The notes: generated by a model not told the origin, from the sequence alone. DNA of 64,000 nucleotides from an uncultured Microbacteriaceae bacterium (GCA_947487835.1 CANKXX010000002.1:434001-498000); one strand, 5' to 3'; counted from the first letter of the stretch, positions 1 through 8,376 are shown. Translations and numbers: made by a program.

Positions 1-318
1 CGCGGCGTGCAGCACCCACTCCTCGTTCCGGATCACGTCCTGCAGCTCGTCGAAGGAGCCTACGGCGGGGGGATCGAAGAGGAACGTGCCCGCATCGCGG
101 CGGTAGATCTGGATGAGGTAGGCGCGCTGGGAGTAGCGGAACCCGGACGCGCGCTCCGCGTCGACGGCGACCGGGCCGGTGCCCGCCGCGATGGCGTCCA
201 CGGCGGCGAGGTACGCCTCGCGGGTGTCGATCACGTCGAGAGGCGGATGCGCCGGTACCGGGGCGACCGCGGGGTCCGCCCCGGTCGTCCTCGACCTTCT
301 CCTCGTCGTGTCACTCAC
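1..318 (-). CDS. rnd: Ribonuclease D (HRDC-domain 3'-5' exonuclease), N-terminal part
   Basis: This is the 5' part of a minus-strand gene that continues past position 1; 106 codons are visible. The reading runs from a GTG at 316-318, through a disordered basic N-terminus, into a segment reading GPVAVDAERASGF. That is the Exo I motif (DxE) of DEDD exonucleases, and it is followed by YLIQIYR, a typical beta-strand of the RNase D fold. RNase D trims the 3' ends of tRNA and other stable RNAs in the cytoplasm. The start overlaps the stop of the DUF3000 gene by 8 bases, so the two are probably translationally coupled; DUF3000 beside rnd is a usual actinobacterial pair. The C-terminal HRDC domain lies outside the window and cannot be checked. 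Confidence 0.85.
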   Translation of the reverse strand, partial: MSDTTRRRSRTTGADPAVAPVPAHPPLDVIDTREAYLAAVDAIAAGTGPVAVDAERASGFRYSQRAYLIQIYRRDAGTFLFDPPAVGSFDELQDVIRNEEWVLHAA

Positions 319-907
319 GTCTGGCTCGTCGCGCTGATAGCAGGCTCACTCCCTCGCCGACGGGCGGCAGGCCCGCCAGCATGCACAGTAATTCCCCCCA
401 GCCTTCCACATGTGCGGTGACATCGTGGTCGAGCGGCGTCCACGACGCGCGCAGCTCGATCTTCGCGCCGCTGCCCTGCGCGGCGAGCTCGCCGTACCCG
501 GTGGAGATGATCTTCGTCGCGGTGCCGGAGGCCGCGGTGTACCGGGCCCCTCGGGACTCCAGGCCGTCGACCAGCCAGGACCAGGCCACGTCCGCGAGGA
601 ACGGGTCGGTGCCGATGTCGGTCTCGAGCGGGGCCTGCGCGAAGCACACGATGCGGAAGCGGCCGCCCCAGGCCTCCGGCTCCTCCCCGTCGTGGAGGAG
701 GATGAAGCGGCCGGTGCCGAGGTCGGAGTCGGTGCCGTGCCTGCTCGGGGAGACGTTGGCCGCGAGGGCCACCGCGTGCGGGGCGAGATTCGCGGGCGCG
801 GTGATCTCGTGCACCTCGAGCTCCGGTCGGGTCGACGCGCGGCGGATCGCATCGAGTGCTGCGGCGAAGTCCGCCGGCAGCCGCGGGTCGTCCCGGGAAT
901 CTGACAC
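311..907 (-). CDS. DUF3000 family protein
   Basis: A protein of 198 residues matching the actinobacterial DUF3000 family by content: PRLPADFAAALDAIR near the N-terminus, LGTGRFILLHDGEEPEAWGG in the middle, and a C-terminal TASWTPLD-like segment (here RASWTPLDHDV). Its biochemical function is not known. The frame stays open a long way upstream, but the GTG at 905-907 is chosen because a TAGTGT box ends 7 bases before it, as expected for a leaderless transcript. The GTG at 914-916 would lie inside that box. The gene heads a two-gene unit with rnd, which follows with an 8-base overlap. Confidence 0.85.
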   Translation of the reverse strand: MSDSRDDPRLPADFAAALDAIRRASTRPELEVHEITAPANLAPHAVALAANVSPSRHGTDSDLGTGRFILLHDGEEPEAWGGRFRIVCFAQAPLETDIGTDPFLADVAWSWLVDGLESRGARYTAASGTATKIISTGYGELAAQGSGAKIELRASWTPLDHDVTAHVEGWGELLCMLAGLPPVGEGVSLLSARRARRE

Positions 908-914
908 GTTACGC

Positions 915-920
915 ACACTA
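915..920 (-). promoter_or_regulatory. -10 box (TAGTGT) for a leaderless DUF3000 transcript
   Basis: On the minus strand TAGTGT ends 7 bases before the GTG at 907. No Shine-Dalgarno sequence precedes that codon. The spacing matches a transcript beginning at or next to the start codon. Confidence 0.5.
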
Positions 921-1022
921 AAGTCGTTCGCGGGGGCTCGCGGGAAGGCACGCCGACGTCCCCCGCCGCATCTCGACAGGGGTACGTCCCCGAACCCCTC
1001 GTGAACGAACGGAGCCCACCGG

Positions 1023-2243
1023 GTGGCACACCGACGCGTCCTCCTCCCCGCCCTGCAGGCCGTCGCCGTCGCGGGGGCCGCCGCCGCCGGTGCCGCCCTC
1101 GTGGCCGGGAGCCTCTCGACGTCGTTCGCCCGCGGGATCGTGAAGCCGGAGCGCCGCAGGGTCGAGGGCATCCGCGTGCTCGGGGTGAACGACGCGGGGG
1201 ACCGGGTGATGCTCTCGGCCGTGCCCGACGCGCTGCTGCCCGGCGAGTACAGCTTCTGGTTCTGGCAGGGCGCGGGCCACGCCAGGATCGGCGAGATCAC
1301 CGCCCGCACCGGCACCATGGTGACCCGGAGGGTGCTCGGCACGGACTTCGGCGACCTACGGCGCGCCGGCGCGGGCCGCATCAACGGCTGGGTGCACCTG
1401 AACCCGCGGGAGCTCGGCGTCCCGCACGAGAACGTGACCGTGCCGACGCCCCTCGGCGGCGCGCCGGCCTGGCTCATCCCCGCGGAGGGCGGCAGCGACC
1501 GGTGGGCGCTGCACGTGCACGGCCGCGGCACGCGGCGGGCCGAGACCCTGCGCGGCGTGCCGGTGTTCCGGGAGGCGGGCCTCACCTCGCTCGTCGTGTC
1601 CTACCGCAACGACGAGGAGGCACCGCCGAGCGCAGACGGGCGCTACGCGCTGGGCGACACGGAGTGGGAGGACCTCGAGGCCGCGATCCGCTTCGCCGCC
1701 GAGCGCGGCGCCCGCGAGATCGTGCTCGTCGGCTGGTCCATGGGCGGAGCGGTCGTGCTGCAGACCGTCCTTCGCTCCCCGCTCGCATCGATGGTGCGCG
1801 GCATCGTCCTCGACTCCCCGGTGATCGACTGGGTCGACACCCTCACCTTCCAGGGGCACGCCCGAGGGGTTCCGCGGCGGGTCGAGCGCGGGGCGTTCGG
1901 CCTCCTCGCCGCCCCCTGGGGACGCGCGCTGACCGGGCTGGGCACGCCCATCGACTTCGCGCGGCTCAACGTGCTCGAGCGGGCACAGGAGCTCACCGTC
2001 CCCATGCTGATCCTGCACAGCGACGACGACGGGTTCGTGCCGTCGGCCGGGTCGCGGCAGCTCGCGGCCGCCCGCCCCGACCTGGTCACCCTCGTGCCGT
2101 TCGACATCGCGCGCCACGCCAAGCTGTGGAACTACGACCGGGAGCGCTGGGACGGCGCCATCAGCTCCTGGCTCGAGCGGCAGGGACTGACCAGCGGGCG
2201 TACAGCGACCCGTCGTCGTCCACCAGGAGCTGCCGCAGGCTGA
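1023..2243 (+). CDS. Alpha/beta hydrolase, membrane-anchored or secreted
   Basis: A 406-residue protein. Residues about 7-30 form a hydrophobic segment after MAHRR, so it is probably a membrane anchor or uncleaved signal. The hydrolase core follows from about residue 135. The nucleophile elbow is GWSMGG (Ser239), the acid is probably Asp336 in HSDDDGFVP, and the base is His365 in ARHAKLWN. Substrate cannot be predicted; relatives are esterases and peptidases of the S9/BD-FAE type. The GTG start at 1023 has a GGAG at 1011-1014, 8 bases upstream. The last ~27 codons (a basic, proline-rich tail after SSWLERQGL) run antisense through the end of the convergent RibD-like gene, an 83-base overlap; this tail is probably not part of the fold. 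Confidence 0.85.
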   Translation: MAHRRVLLPALQAVAVAGAAAAGAALVAGSLSTSFARGIVKPERRRVEGIRVLGVNDAGDRVMLSAVPDALLPGEYSFWFWQGAGHARIGEITARTGTMVTRRVLGTDFGDLRRAGAGRINGWVHLNPRELGVPHENVTVPTPLGGAPAWLIPAEGGSDRWALHVHGRGTRRAETLRGVPVFREAGLTSLVVSYRNDEEAPPSADGRYALGDTEWEDLEAAIRFAAERGAREIVLVGWSMGGAVVLQTVLRSPLASMVRGIVLDSPVIDWVDTLTFQGHARGVPRRVERGAFGLLAAPWGRALTGLGTPIDFARLNVLERAQELTVPMLILHSDDDGFVPSAGSRQLAAARPDLVTLVPFDIARHAKLWNYDRERWDGAISSWLERQGLTSGRTATRRRPPGAAAG

Positions 2244-2895
2244 GCGCGACCTCCGTCTCGCGCTCCGGCGGGACGAGCGCGAGACCGGGCGAGACCAGGG
2301 TCGCGCTCGTGGACAGGCAGAACTCGTCGACGACGCCGCCGCTGAGCAGCGCGGTCGCGAGGCTCGGCCCGCCCTCGCACACGATCGAGGCGAAGCCCTC
2401 ACCCCGGAGGGCGTCCACCATCGCCCGCGGCGACAGGTCGTCGCCCTCGGTCGGCACGCCGAGGACGCGGGCGTCGGGGATCGCGACCGCCCGGCGCACC
2501 CGCTCCTCGAGGCCGCGCGGGCAGACGAGCACGAGCTCGCCGCGCGACGTGTCCGCGTCGAGCCGGTGGCCGCCGAGGTCCCCGGTGCGGGTGACCACCG
2601 CGAGCGCGGCCCGGCGCGGTCGCACGTAGCCCTCAGCGCGGACCGTGGACGCCCCGACGAGCACGACGTCGCTCAGGTCGCGCATCACGCCGAGGATGCG
2701 CCGGTCCGTGCGGTTGCTCAGCGACTCCGACGTGCCGTCCGGCCCGGTCGCGCTGCCGTTCACGCTCGCGATGAGGTTGAGCCGCAGCCAGTCGGGACGG
2801 TCGGCGCGATACAGCTCACCGACCCAGTCGCGGAAGTCCGGGTCGTCGGTCGGCCGGGACTCCACGGGCGCCGGCACGACCCGGGTCAGGTTCAC
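2161..2895 (-). CDS. RibD C-terminal domain / pyrimidine reductase family protein
   Basis: A 244-residue protein of the RibD_C (dihydrofolate reductase-like) fold. RLNLIASVNGSATG near the N-terminus is the family's first strand and NADPH-binding loop. RTDRRILGVMRDLSDVVLVG and the later IVCEGGPSLATALL (the substrate-contacting EGGP motif) are also diagnostic. The stand-alone reductase domain lacks the RibD deaminase domain. Members act either in riboflavin synthesis (reducing the ribosylamino-pyrimidine) or as unassigned reductases, and there are no rib genes nearby to decide. The GTG start overlaps the SufE stop by four bases (GTGA), so translation is probably coupled. The 3' end overlaps the convergent hydrolase by 83 bases. 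Confidence 0.85.
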   Translation of the reverse strand: MNLTRVVPAPVESRPTDDPDFRDWVGELYRADRPDWLRLNLIASVNGSATGPDGTSESLSNRTDRRILGVMRDLSDVVLVGASTVRAEGYVRPRRAALAVVTRTGDLGGHRLDADTSRGELVLVCPRGLEERVRRAVAIPDARVLGVPTEGDDLSPRAMVDALRGEGFASIVCEGGPSLATALLSGGVVDEFCLSTSATLVSPGLALVPPERETEVALSLRQLLVDDDGSLYARWSVPAARARS

Positions 2896-3323
2896 GCCGC
2901 GGTCTTCTGCCGGACCTGCCGCTTGGCGCGGCCGAGCAACGCGGTCATGCCGCGCAGGCGCAGCGGCGAGATCGCCTGGGCGAGCCCGAGCATCTGCGGG
3001 AAGTCGTCGGGGACGTCGAGGACCTCCTCGACGGTGAGGCCCCCGAGACCCTGCGCGAGGATCGAGGCGAAACCGCGGGTCGTCGGGGCCTCGGCCGGCG
3101 CCGTCGCGTACATGTGCACGACGCGGTCGTCGCCGACCTCGACGAAGATGAACACCGGCGCCTGGCACTCCTCGACCCGCTCGAGCAGGTCGGGGTGGTC
3201 GTGGTACCGCTCGGGCAGGGCGGGGAGCTCGTTCGAGAACTCGAGCAGGAGCTGCAGGCGGTCGCGCTGGCCGAGCTCCAGGAACTCGTCCTTGATCTGC
3301 TCCAGCTGGGCGGGCAGAGCCAT
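2892..3323 (-). CDS. sufE: SufE family protein (sulfur acceptor)
   Basis: A 143-residue protein with the SufE fold: an N-terminal helix (LEQIKDEFLELGQRDRLQLL), the conserved cysteine Cys53 in VEECQAPVF where the persulfide is received, and the C-terminal LSPLRLRGM-like segment (ISPLRLRGMTALL). SufE stimulates a cysteine desulfurase and carries sulfur for iron-sulfur cluster assembly. In Actinobacteria this SufE form is usually next to a thiosulfate sulfurtransferase, as here (51-base gap), rather than in the suf operon. It is followed by the RibD-like gene with a GTGA overlap. Confidence 0.9.
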   Translation of the reverse strand: MALPAQLEQIKDEFLELGQRDRLQLLLEFSNELPALPERYHDHPDLLERVEECQAPVFIFVEVGDDRVVHMYATAPAEAPTTRGFASILAQGLGGLTVEEVLDVPDDFPQMLGLAQAISPLRLRGMTALLGRAKRQVRQKTAA

Positions 3324-3374
3324 CAGGCACTCTCCTCGGCGGTCGATGGGCCCGCCATCGGCGTCCCGACCGGC

Positions 3375-4271
3375 TCAGGCAGGGAGCTCGCCCGGAGCGG
3401 AGCCCGTGACGATGGGGACGCGCACGGCGCTGCCCCACTCCGTCCAGGAACCGTCATAGTTGCGAACCCCCTCGAAGCCCAGCAGGTGGGTGAGCACGAA
3501 CCAGGTGTGGCTCGAGCGCTCGCCGATGCGGCAGTAGGCAATCACGTTATCACCGTCGTTCAGGCCGGCCTCGCCGCGGTAGATGGCGTCGAGCTCGTCC
3601 TTGGACCGGAAGGTGCCGTCCGGCGCCGCGGCGCGTCCCCAGGGCACGCTGCGGGCCGTGGGGATGTGGCCGGCGCGCAGGGCGCCCTCCTCCGGGTACG
3701 CGGGGGCGGTGGTGCGCTCGCCGCTGTACTCCTCGGGGCTGCGCACGTCGATCAGGGGGTTGCCGAAGTGGGCGAGCACGTCCTCGCGGAACGCGCGGAC
3801 GTCGCCGTCGCGGCGCTCGACGACCGGGTAGTCGACGGGCTCGGGCGACGGGGTCTCCGTCGTGATGTCGCGGCCGTCCGCGATCCACTTGTCGCGCCCG
3901 CCGTCGAGCAGGCGCACGTCCTCGTGGCCGAACAGGGTGAAGACCCAGAGCGCGTAGGCGGCCCACCAGTTGCTCTTGTCGCCGTAGAGCACGACGGTCG
4001 TATCGCGCGTGATGCCCTTGCTGCCGAGCAGCGCGGCGAAGCGCTCGCCGTCGACGAAGTCGCGGGCGACGGGGTCGTTGAGGTCGGTGTGCCAGTCGAT
4101 CTTGACGGCACCCGGGATGTGGCCGGTCTCGTACAGCAGCACGTCCTCGTCGGACTCGACGACGACGACCCCGGGGGTGCCGAGGTTCTGCTCCAGCCAT
4201 TCGGCGCTGACGAGTCGTTCGGGGTGCGCGTACTGGGCGAACCGGGGGGACGAGTCTGGCGCGACGGGCAT
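3375..4271 (-). CDS. Sulfurtransferase (thiosulfate/mercaptopyruvate type, two rhodanese domains)
   Basis: A 298-residue protein with tandem rhodanese domains: an inactive N-terminal one ([17 protein letters not shown] at 51-67, DGGRDKW at 123-129) and a catalytic C-terminal one. The active-site loop reads [13 protein letters not shown] with nucleophile Cys247, the form typical of actinobacterial CysA/SseA-like sulfurtransferases. It moves sulfane sulfur from thiosulfate or 3-mercaptopyruvate to an acceptor. Start ATG at 4271 has GGAGG 5 bases upstream, and an in-frame opening further upstream has no comparable site. The SufE gene lies 51 bases downstream and suggests that this enzyme supplies or partners with it. 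Confidence 0.92.
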   Translation of the reverse strand: MPVAPDSSPRFAQYAHPERLVSAEWLEQNLGTPGVVVVESDEDVLLYETGHIPGAVKIDWHTDLNDPVARDFVDGERFAALLGSKGITRDTTVVLYGDKSNWWAAYALWVFTLFGHEDVRLLDGGRDKWIADGRDITTETPSPEPVDYPVVERRDGDVRAFREDVLAHFGNPLIDVRSPEEYSGERTTAPAYPEEGALRAGHIPTARSVPWGRAAAPDGTFRSKDELDAIYRGEAGLNDGDNVIAYCRIGERSSHTWFVLTHLLGFEGVRNYDGSWTEWGSAVRVPIVTGSAPGELPA

Positions 4272-4426
4272 GGGGCCTCCATGGGACTGAGGGAGTGGGA
4301 TCGGTGCGGCGGATAGGCTGGAAAAGCGCATCCCGCACTGCGACACTACGCAATCCGGTGCACGCCGTATGCCCACCCGTAAGACTCCGACACAATAAGC
4401 CGACCGCCTGGAGGCGAACTGCACCC

Positions 4427-5467
4427 GTGGTGAACCAGCAGACAAGCGCCGTGCCCCGGCTCGTCGATCGCGCGCCGACCATCACCGGTGCGGAGATCGC
4501 CGCGGAGCTCGTGCCGCCGCGCCAGTTCGAGACGGCGACGTTCGAGTCCTACCGGCCCGACGAGAACTTCGAGTCGCAGGCTGTCGCGCTGGAGCGGCTG
4601 CGCTCCTTCGCCGGCGGCTGGGGGCCGACCAGGTCGCGCGGCCTGTTCTCCCGGGCGAAGCGGGCCCCGGTCGAGAAGCCAGGCGTCTACCTCGACGGCG
4701 GCTTCGGCGTCGGCAAGACCCACCTCCTCGCCGCGCTCTGGGCCGTTGCGCCCGGCCGCAAGTACTTCGGCACGTTCATCGAGTACACCGCGCTCGTCGG
4801 TGCGCTCGGCTACCGGGAGGCCGTGCAGCTGCTGAAGGGCGCGAGCTTCGTGGCGATCGACGAGTTCGAGCTCGACGACCCGGGCGACACCATGATGATG
4901 ACCCGCCTGCTGTCCGAGCTCGTGGGCCACGGGTCCCGCGTCGCGGCGACGTCGAACACCCCGCCGAACGCGCTCGGCGAGGGGCGGTTCGCGGCCGAGG
5001 ACTTCCTGCGCGAGATCCAGGCCATGGCCGACAACTTCGAGACCCTCCGCATCGACGGCCTCGACTACCGCCGTCGCGAGATCGAGGGGCACGCGATCGC
5101 CCTGCCGGACGACCGCTTCGCCTCCGCCGTCGACGGCGCCGTCGCCGCGGGCAGGCGCGTGACGCAGGACTCCTTCGGGGACCTCGTCGCGCACCTGGGC
5201 TCCGTGCACCCCTCCAAGTACATCAAGCTCATCGACGACGTCGACGTGATCGCCCTCCACGACGTCCAGCCACTGGCCGGGCAGACGGACGCGCTGCGCT
5301 TCGTCGCCTTCGTCGACCGGGTGTACGACGCGCAGATCCCCGTGATCGCGTCCGGACAGCCGCTGGACGCGGTGTTCGCGGCCGACATGCTCGCCGGCGG
5401 CTACCGGAAGAAGTACCTGCGCGCGATCTCCCGCCTCGTCGCGCTCACCTCCGCCGCCGCATCCTGA
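4427..5467 (+). CDS. zapE: Cell division protein ZapE / AFG1-like P-loop ATPase
   Basis: About 346 residues. The P-loop is [11 protein letters not shown] and Walker B is FVAIDEFEL, both in the AFG1/ZapE arrangement; [18 protein letters not shown] (sensor region) and [14 protein letters not shown] near the C-terminus are also characteristic. In E. coli ZapE associates with the Z-ring; the actinobacterial homologues are less studied. The frame is open from 4295, but codons before 4427 read as non-coding. Two GTG codons (4427, 4430) follow a GGAGG at 4410-4414 with spacing 12 or 15. It is transcribed divergently from the sulfurtransferase, with about 155 bases between them. Confidence 0.87.
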   Translation: MVNQQTSAVPRLVDRAPTITGAEIAAELVPPRQFETATFESYRPDENFESQAVALERLRSFAGGWGPTRSRGLFSRAKRAPVEKPGVYLDGGFGVGKTHLLAALWAVAPGRKYFGTFIEYTALVGALGYREAVQLLKGASFVAIDEFELDDPGDTMMMTRLLSELVGHGSRVAATSNTPPNALGEGRFAAEDFLREIQAMADNFETLRIDGLDYRRREIEGHAIALPDDRFASAVDGAVAAGRRVTQDSFGDLVAHLGSVHPSKYIKLIDDVDVIALHDVQPLAGQTDALRFVAFVDRVYDAQIPVIASGQPLDAVFAADMLAGGYRKKYLRAISRLVALTSAAAS

Positions 5468-5490
5468 CCCCCGGCGGCGTCCGTCCCCCC

Positions 5491-5578
5491 CCGTTCCGAA
5501 TTCAGGCTGTGCTGCGACACGCCGCATCGGGGCGTCCCGAAATGCGGCGTGTCACAGCTGAGCCTGAATCGTGAACGG
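5491..5578. repeat. Dispersed palindromic element, copy A
   Basis: An 88-bp imperfect inverted repeat with 37-base arms (5491-5527 and 5542-5578), about 31 of 37 positions complementary, and a 14-base centre. The outer part carries ATTCAGGCT / AGCCTGAAT and the inner part ACACGCCGCAT / ATGCGGCGTGT. Related copies lie at 37322-37408, 50970-51055 and 58704-58789, all between genes. Confidence 0.85.
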
Positions 5579-5687
5579 CGCCGGGCGCGGGTCGCGGGTG
5601 CGGGGAGCCGGAGTGTGCTCCCGCGGGCTGGATGCCGCCCCGGGATGCCGGGGTCGGAAACAGGATGTTTACACCGAGCCACGCCGT

Positions 5688-5703
5688 GTAACAGGACGGA
5701 AAC
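5688..5703 (+). promoter_or_regulatory. GlnR-like nitrogen box upstream of amtB
   Basis: GTAAC-AGGACG-GAAAC fits the actinobacterial GlnR half-site pattern GTnAC-n6-GaAAC exactly. It lies 130 bases before the amtB start. A weaker related stretch (GAAAC-n6-TTTAC) is at 5657-5672. GlnR control of amtB is established in Streptomyces and mycobacteria; here it is inferred. Confidence 0.45.
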
Positions 5704-5833
5704 ACGGGGTGCGCCGATCCGAAACCTCTCGCCGCGAAACTGGCTGGCACATCGGAACCCACCCTGACGACGCCGACCCGACGGTGACGCCCCGGCCGAT
5801 GCGCGACCCGCACACTACGAGAGGTTCTCTTCC

Positions 5834-7096
5834 ATGGATCAGGGCAACACCGCCTTCATACTGATCGCCGCAGCGCTCGTGCTGCTCATGACCCCCGGAC
5901 TCGCCTTCTTCTACGGCGGCCTCGTCAAGGCCAAGAGCGTCGTCAGCATGATGATGCTGAGCTTCGGCTCCCTCGGTCTGATCGGCGTCCTGTGGGTGCT
6001 CTACGGCTACGCCGTGGCGTTCAGCAACGGGGGCACGGACACGTTCGTCGGCATCGACGGCTGGTTCGGCATCGACACCGCCAACCTCGGCCTCGAGGGC
6101 CTGCTGGCCGACGCCGCCGACCCGACCGGCACCTACCCGGTGCTCGCGTTCGCCGCGTTCCAGGCGACGTTCGCCATCCTCACGGTCGCCCTGATCTCCG
6201 GCGCCATCGCCGACCGTGCCCGCTTCGGCCCCTGGCTGCTCTTCGCGGGCATCTGGGCCACGGTCGTCTACTTCCCGGTCGCGAGCTGGGTCTTCAACTT
6301 CACCCTCGGCGAGGAGGGCGTCGTCGACGGCGGCTGGATCGCCTACAACGTCGGTGCCATCGACTTCGCCGGCGGCACGGCCGTGCACATCAACGCCGGT
6401 GCGGCCGCCCTGGCCCTGGCCCTCGTCCTCGGCAAGCGCGTCGGCTTCGCCAAGGGCATCCAGAAGCCCCACAACGTGCCGTTCGTGCTCCTCGGCGCCG
6501 GCCTGCTCTGGTTCGGCTGGTTCGGCTTCAACGCGGGCTCCGAGCTCGCGGCGGACGGCATCGCGGCCCTGGCCTTCGTCAACACCATCGCCGCCCCCGC
6601 CGCCGCCATCCTCGGCTGGCTGCTCGTCGAGAAGCTCAAGGACGGCAAGGCCACCTCGGTGGGCGCCGCGTCGGGCGCCGTCGCCGGCCTCGTCGCCATC
6701 ACCCCGGCCTGCGCCTCGCTCACCCCGTTCTGGGCGATCGTGCTCGGTGTCGTCGCCGGTGTCGTCTGCGCCCTGGCCATCGAGCTGAAGTTCAAGCTCG
6801 GCTTCGACGACTCGCTCGACGTCGTGGGCATCCACCTCGTCGGCGGCCTGATCGGAACGCTGTACATCGGCTTCTTCGGCACCGACGTCGGCTTCATCTA
6901 CTCCGGCAGCTTCGCCCAGCTCGGCGCCCAGGCGCTCGCCGCCTTCGCCGTGCTGATCTACTCCTTCGTGCTCGCCTACGCCATCGGCTTCGCGATCGAG
7001 AAGACCATCGGCTTCCGGGTGAAGAACGAGGACGAGGTCGCCGGCATCGACACCGTCCTCCACGGCGAGGAGGGCTACGTGCTCGAGAGCCGCTAA
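5834..7096 (+). CDS. amtB: Ammonium transporter AmtB/Amt family
   Basis: 420 residues, the normal length, with eleven predicted membrane segments. The twin histidines that line the conduction pore are seen in DFAGGTAVHINAGAAAL and DVVGIHLVGGLIGTL; FFYGGLVKAKS and GWFGFNAGSELAADG are further family hallmarks. It moves ammonium across the cytoplasmic membrane. Start ATG at 5834 has GAGAGG 9 bases before it. The usual partner glnK (PII) is not downstream: the next gene is convergent and unrelated, so any GlnK gating must come from elsewhere in the genome. A GlnR-like box upstream suggests induction under nitrogen limitation. Confidence 0.95.
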   Translation: MDQGNTAFILIAAALVLLMTPGLAFFYGGLVKAKSVVSMMMLSFGSLGLIGVLWVLYGYAVAFSNGGTDTFVGIDGWFGIDTANLGLEGLLADAADPTGTYPVLAFAAFQATFAILTVALISGAIADRARFGPWLLFAGIWATVVYFPVASWVFNFTLGEEGVVDGGWIAYNVGAIDFAGGTAVHINAGAAALALALVLGKRVGFAKGIQKPHNVPFVLLGAGLLWFGWFGFNAGSELAADGIAALAFVNTIAAPAAAILGWLLVEKLKDGKATSVGAASGAVAGLVAITPACASLTPFWAIVLGVVAGVVCALAIELKFKLGFDDSLDVVGIHLVGGLIGTLYIGFFGTDVGFIYSGSFAQLGAQALAAFAVLIYSFVLAYAIGFAIEKTIGFRVKNEDEVAGIDTVLHGEEGYVLESR

Positions 7097-7114
7097 CCGC
7101 ACTCTCGCTCCACC

Positions 7115-7151
7115 CGAGCGCCCGCGCCCCGATCAGGGACGCGGGCGCTCG
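7115..7151 (+). terminator. Terminator after amtB
   Basis: Arms 7115-7130 and 7136-7151 pair at 15 of 16 positions around a 5-base loop. It lies 18 bases after the amtB stop, between convergent genes, and could serve both. The T-run is weak. Confidence 0.7.
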
Positions 7152-7233
7152 TGCGTCGTCGGACGGCGCAACCTGAGGACCCAGTCGTCCGTGGACGATG
7201 CGGTCGGGCCGTTTACGCCTTCCGCTGCGCGGC

Positions 7234-8019
7234 TCAGGCCCGGGCGGGCTCGCGTTCGAGCACGCCGCGGGTGAGCAGCGTCGCCCCGGCGACGGCGGCG
7301 GGCATCACGATCACCGCGCCGAGCGGCACGAGGAACACGAGGTAGGTGGCGACGCCGAAGCCGATGGCCCGCGCGCGGTTGACGGCGAGCGCCCGGCGCC
7401 GCTCCCGCAGCCGCAGTCCGCGCGCCTCGAACGCGAAACCCGTGAGCTCGACCGCGAGGAACCAGCCGCCGACGAGCGCCGCGAGCACCGGGATGACGGT
7501 CTGCCCCACGACGGGGATGAAGCCGCCGGCGAACAGGAGGATGCCGATCCCCGCCGTCGCGGCGAGCAGCCGCAGCGCCTCACCTGCCGCCCGGAGGACG
7601 GACGGCCAGAACGGCTGATCGAGCTCGTCCGGCATCCCGCCGAGACGCCGCTCGACCGAGCGCCAGATGCGCTCGTAGAACGGGTCGCCGACCAGCAGCG
7701 TGAGGGCCACGAACGTGTACACGGCAAGGAGCGCCGTGACGGCGAGGATGGCGAGCGCGGCGGTGATCCGCAGAAGCGAGCGGAGGGGCTCCTGCCAGTC
7801 CGCGGCGAACGGCGTCGCCCAGGCCGCGATGCCCTCGAGGTTCAGCCCCAGGATCACGAGTCCCGTGAGGTAGACGACCGCGACGAGGAGGGCGGGGACG
7901 GCTCCGATCAGCATCAGTCGCGGGGCCGTGACCCACATCCTCAGGCCCGCCCCGAGCAGCCGGACACCGGAGAAGAACTCGCGGAGGATTCCCGCCGGGC
8001 CGCCGACCTGTCGCTGCAC
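7234..8019 (-). CDS. EI24 domain-containing membrane protein (CysZ-like)
   Basis: 261 residues with several membrane segments: LMLIGAVPALLVAVVYLTGL near residue 35, ITAALAILAVTALLAVYTFV, AATAGIGILLFAGGFIPVVG and TYLVFLVPLGAVIVMPAAVA. The GDPFYERI, FIPVVGQTVIPVLAALVGGW and ELTGFAFEARGL segments place it in the EI24/CysZ family, which includes a sulfate permease in E. coli; actinobacterial members have no proven substrate. The GTG at 8017-8019 is chosen because a TACGCT box ends 6 bases upstream, while the frame continues open far beyond. It faces amtB and is divergent from the small acidic gene at 8060. Confidence 0.82.
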   Translation of the reverse strand: MQRQVGGPAGILREFFSGVRLLGAGLRMWVTAPRLMLIGAVPALLVAVVYLTGLVILGLNLEGIAAWATPFAADWQEPLRSLLRITAALAILAVTALLAVYTFVALTLLVGDPFYERIWRSVERRLGGMPDELDQPFWPSVLRAAGEALRLLAATAGIGILLFAGGFIPVVGQTVIPVLAALVGGWFLAVELTGFAFEARGLRLRERRRALAVNRARAIGFGVATYLVFLVPLGAVIVMPAAVAGATLLTRGVLEREPARA

Positions 8020-8025
8020 GCCATC

Positions 8026-8031
8026 AGCGTA
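8026..8031 (-). promoter_or_regulatory. -10 box (TACGCT) for leaderless EI24 gene
   Basis: On the minus strand TACGCT ends exactly 6 bases before the GTG start at 8019, and there is no Shine-Dalgarno sequence. Confidence 0.5.
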
Positions 8032-8059
8032 CGCTGGCTCCCAAACGGGAGGAGCCGCG

Positions 8060-8218
8060 ATGACGGACGACGACAAGGCACAGACGGAAGCGCCGGTAGA
8101 GGATGGCGCGATGGGCAAGCCCTCGCAGGCCGAGGGGGACGAGGGACTGGGTGAGCAGCACGTCGTGCTCGACTCCCCGGGCAAGCCCTCCCAGGCCGAG
8201 GGCGACGACGAGGGCTGA
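8060..8218 (+). CDS. Small acidic protein with duplicated GKPSQAEGD motif
   Basis: A 52-residue protein starting MTDDDKAQTEAPVEDG. A GGAGGAG ribosome site lies 5 bases before the ATG (8048-8054) and a strong 16-bp terminator hairpin follows, so it looks like a real, independently expressed gene. It is very acidic and contains the motif GKPSQAEGD twice (residues about 19-27 and 41-49), the second copy close to the C-terminus. No membrane segment, no cysteine and no enzyme motif is visible, and it is probably disordered. Its family is not recognised and no function is proposed. Confidence 0.7.
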   Translation: MTDDDKAQTEAPVEDGAMGKPSQAEGDEGLGEQHVVLDSPGKPSQAEGDDEG

Positions 8219-8255
8219 CCCTCGCGGGCGTCGCCCGCACATGATGTGACCCGCC

Positions 8256-8292
8256 GAGGTGGCGGTGCCGGGACGTCCGGCACCGCCACCTC
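8256..8292 (+). terminator. Terminator after the small acidic gene
   Basis: A perfect 16-bp stem (8256-8271 with 8277-8292) and a GACGT loop, 37 bases after the stop of the 52-residue gene. The T-run is short. Confidence 0.75.
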
Positions 8293-8376
8293 TCGCGTTG
8301 GTGCCCCCGTCGGCAAGGTTTTCCCAGGTTCCCTCCAGGAACGTTCGGGTCAGTTCCCCGACCCGAAGGGTGTGCC

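Larger units (their letters stand above)
5468..5833. other. Intergenic region zapE-amtB
   Basis: 366 bases without a gene. It holds one copy of the dispersed palindromic element (5491-5578) and a GlnR-like box (5688-5703) ahead of amtB. Nothing else is clear in it. Confidence 0.6.

Noticed and set aside
4295-4426. N-terminal extension of ZapE from an ATG at 4295
   Set aside because: These 44 codons show no protein-like pattern and the ribosome site GGAGG at 4410 lies after them, pointing to the GTG codons at 4427/4430.
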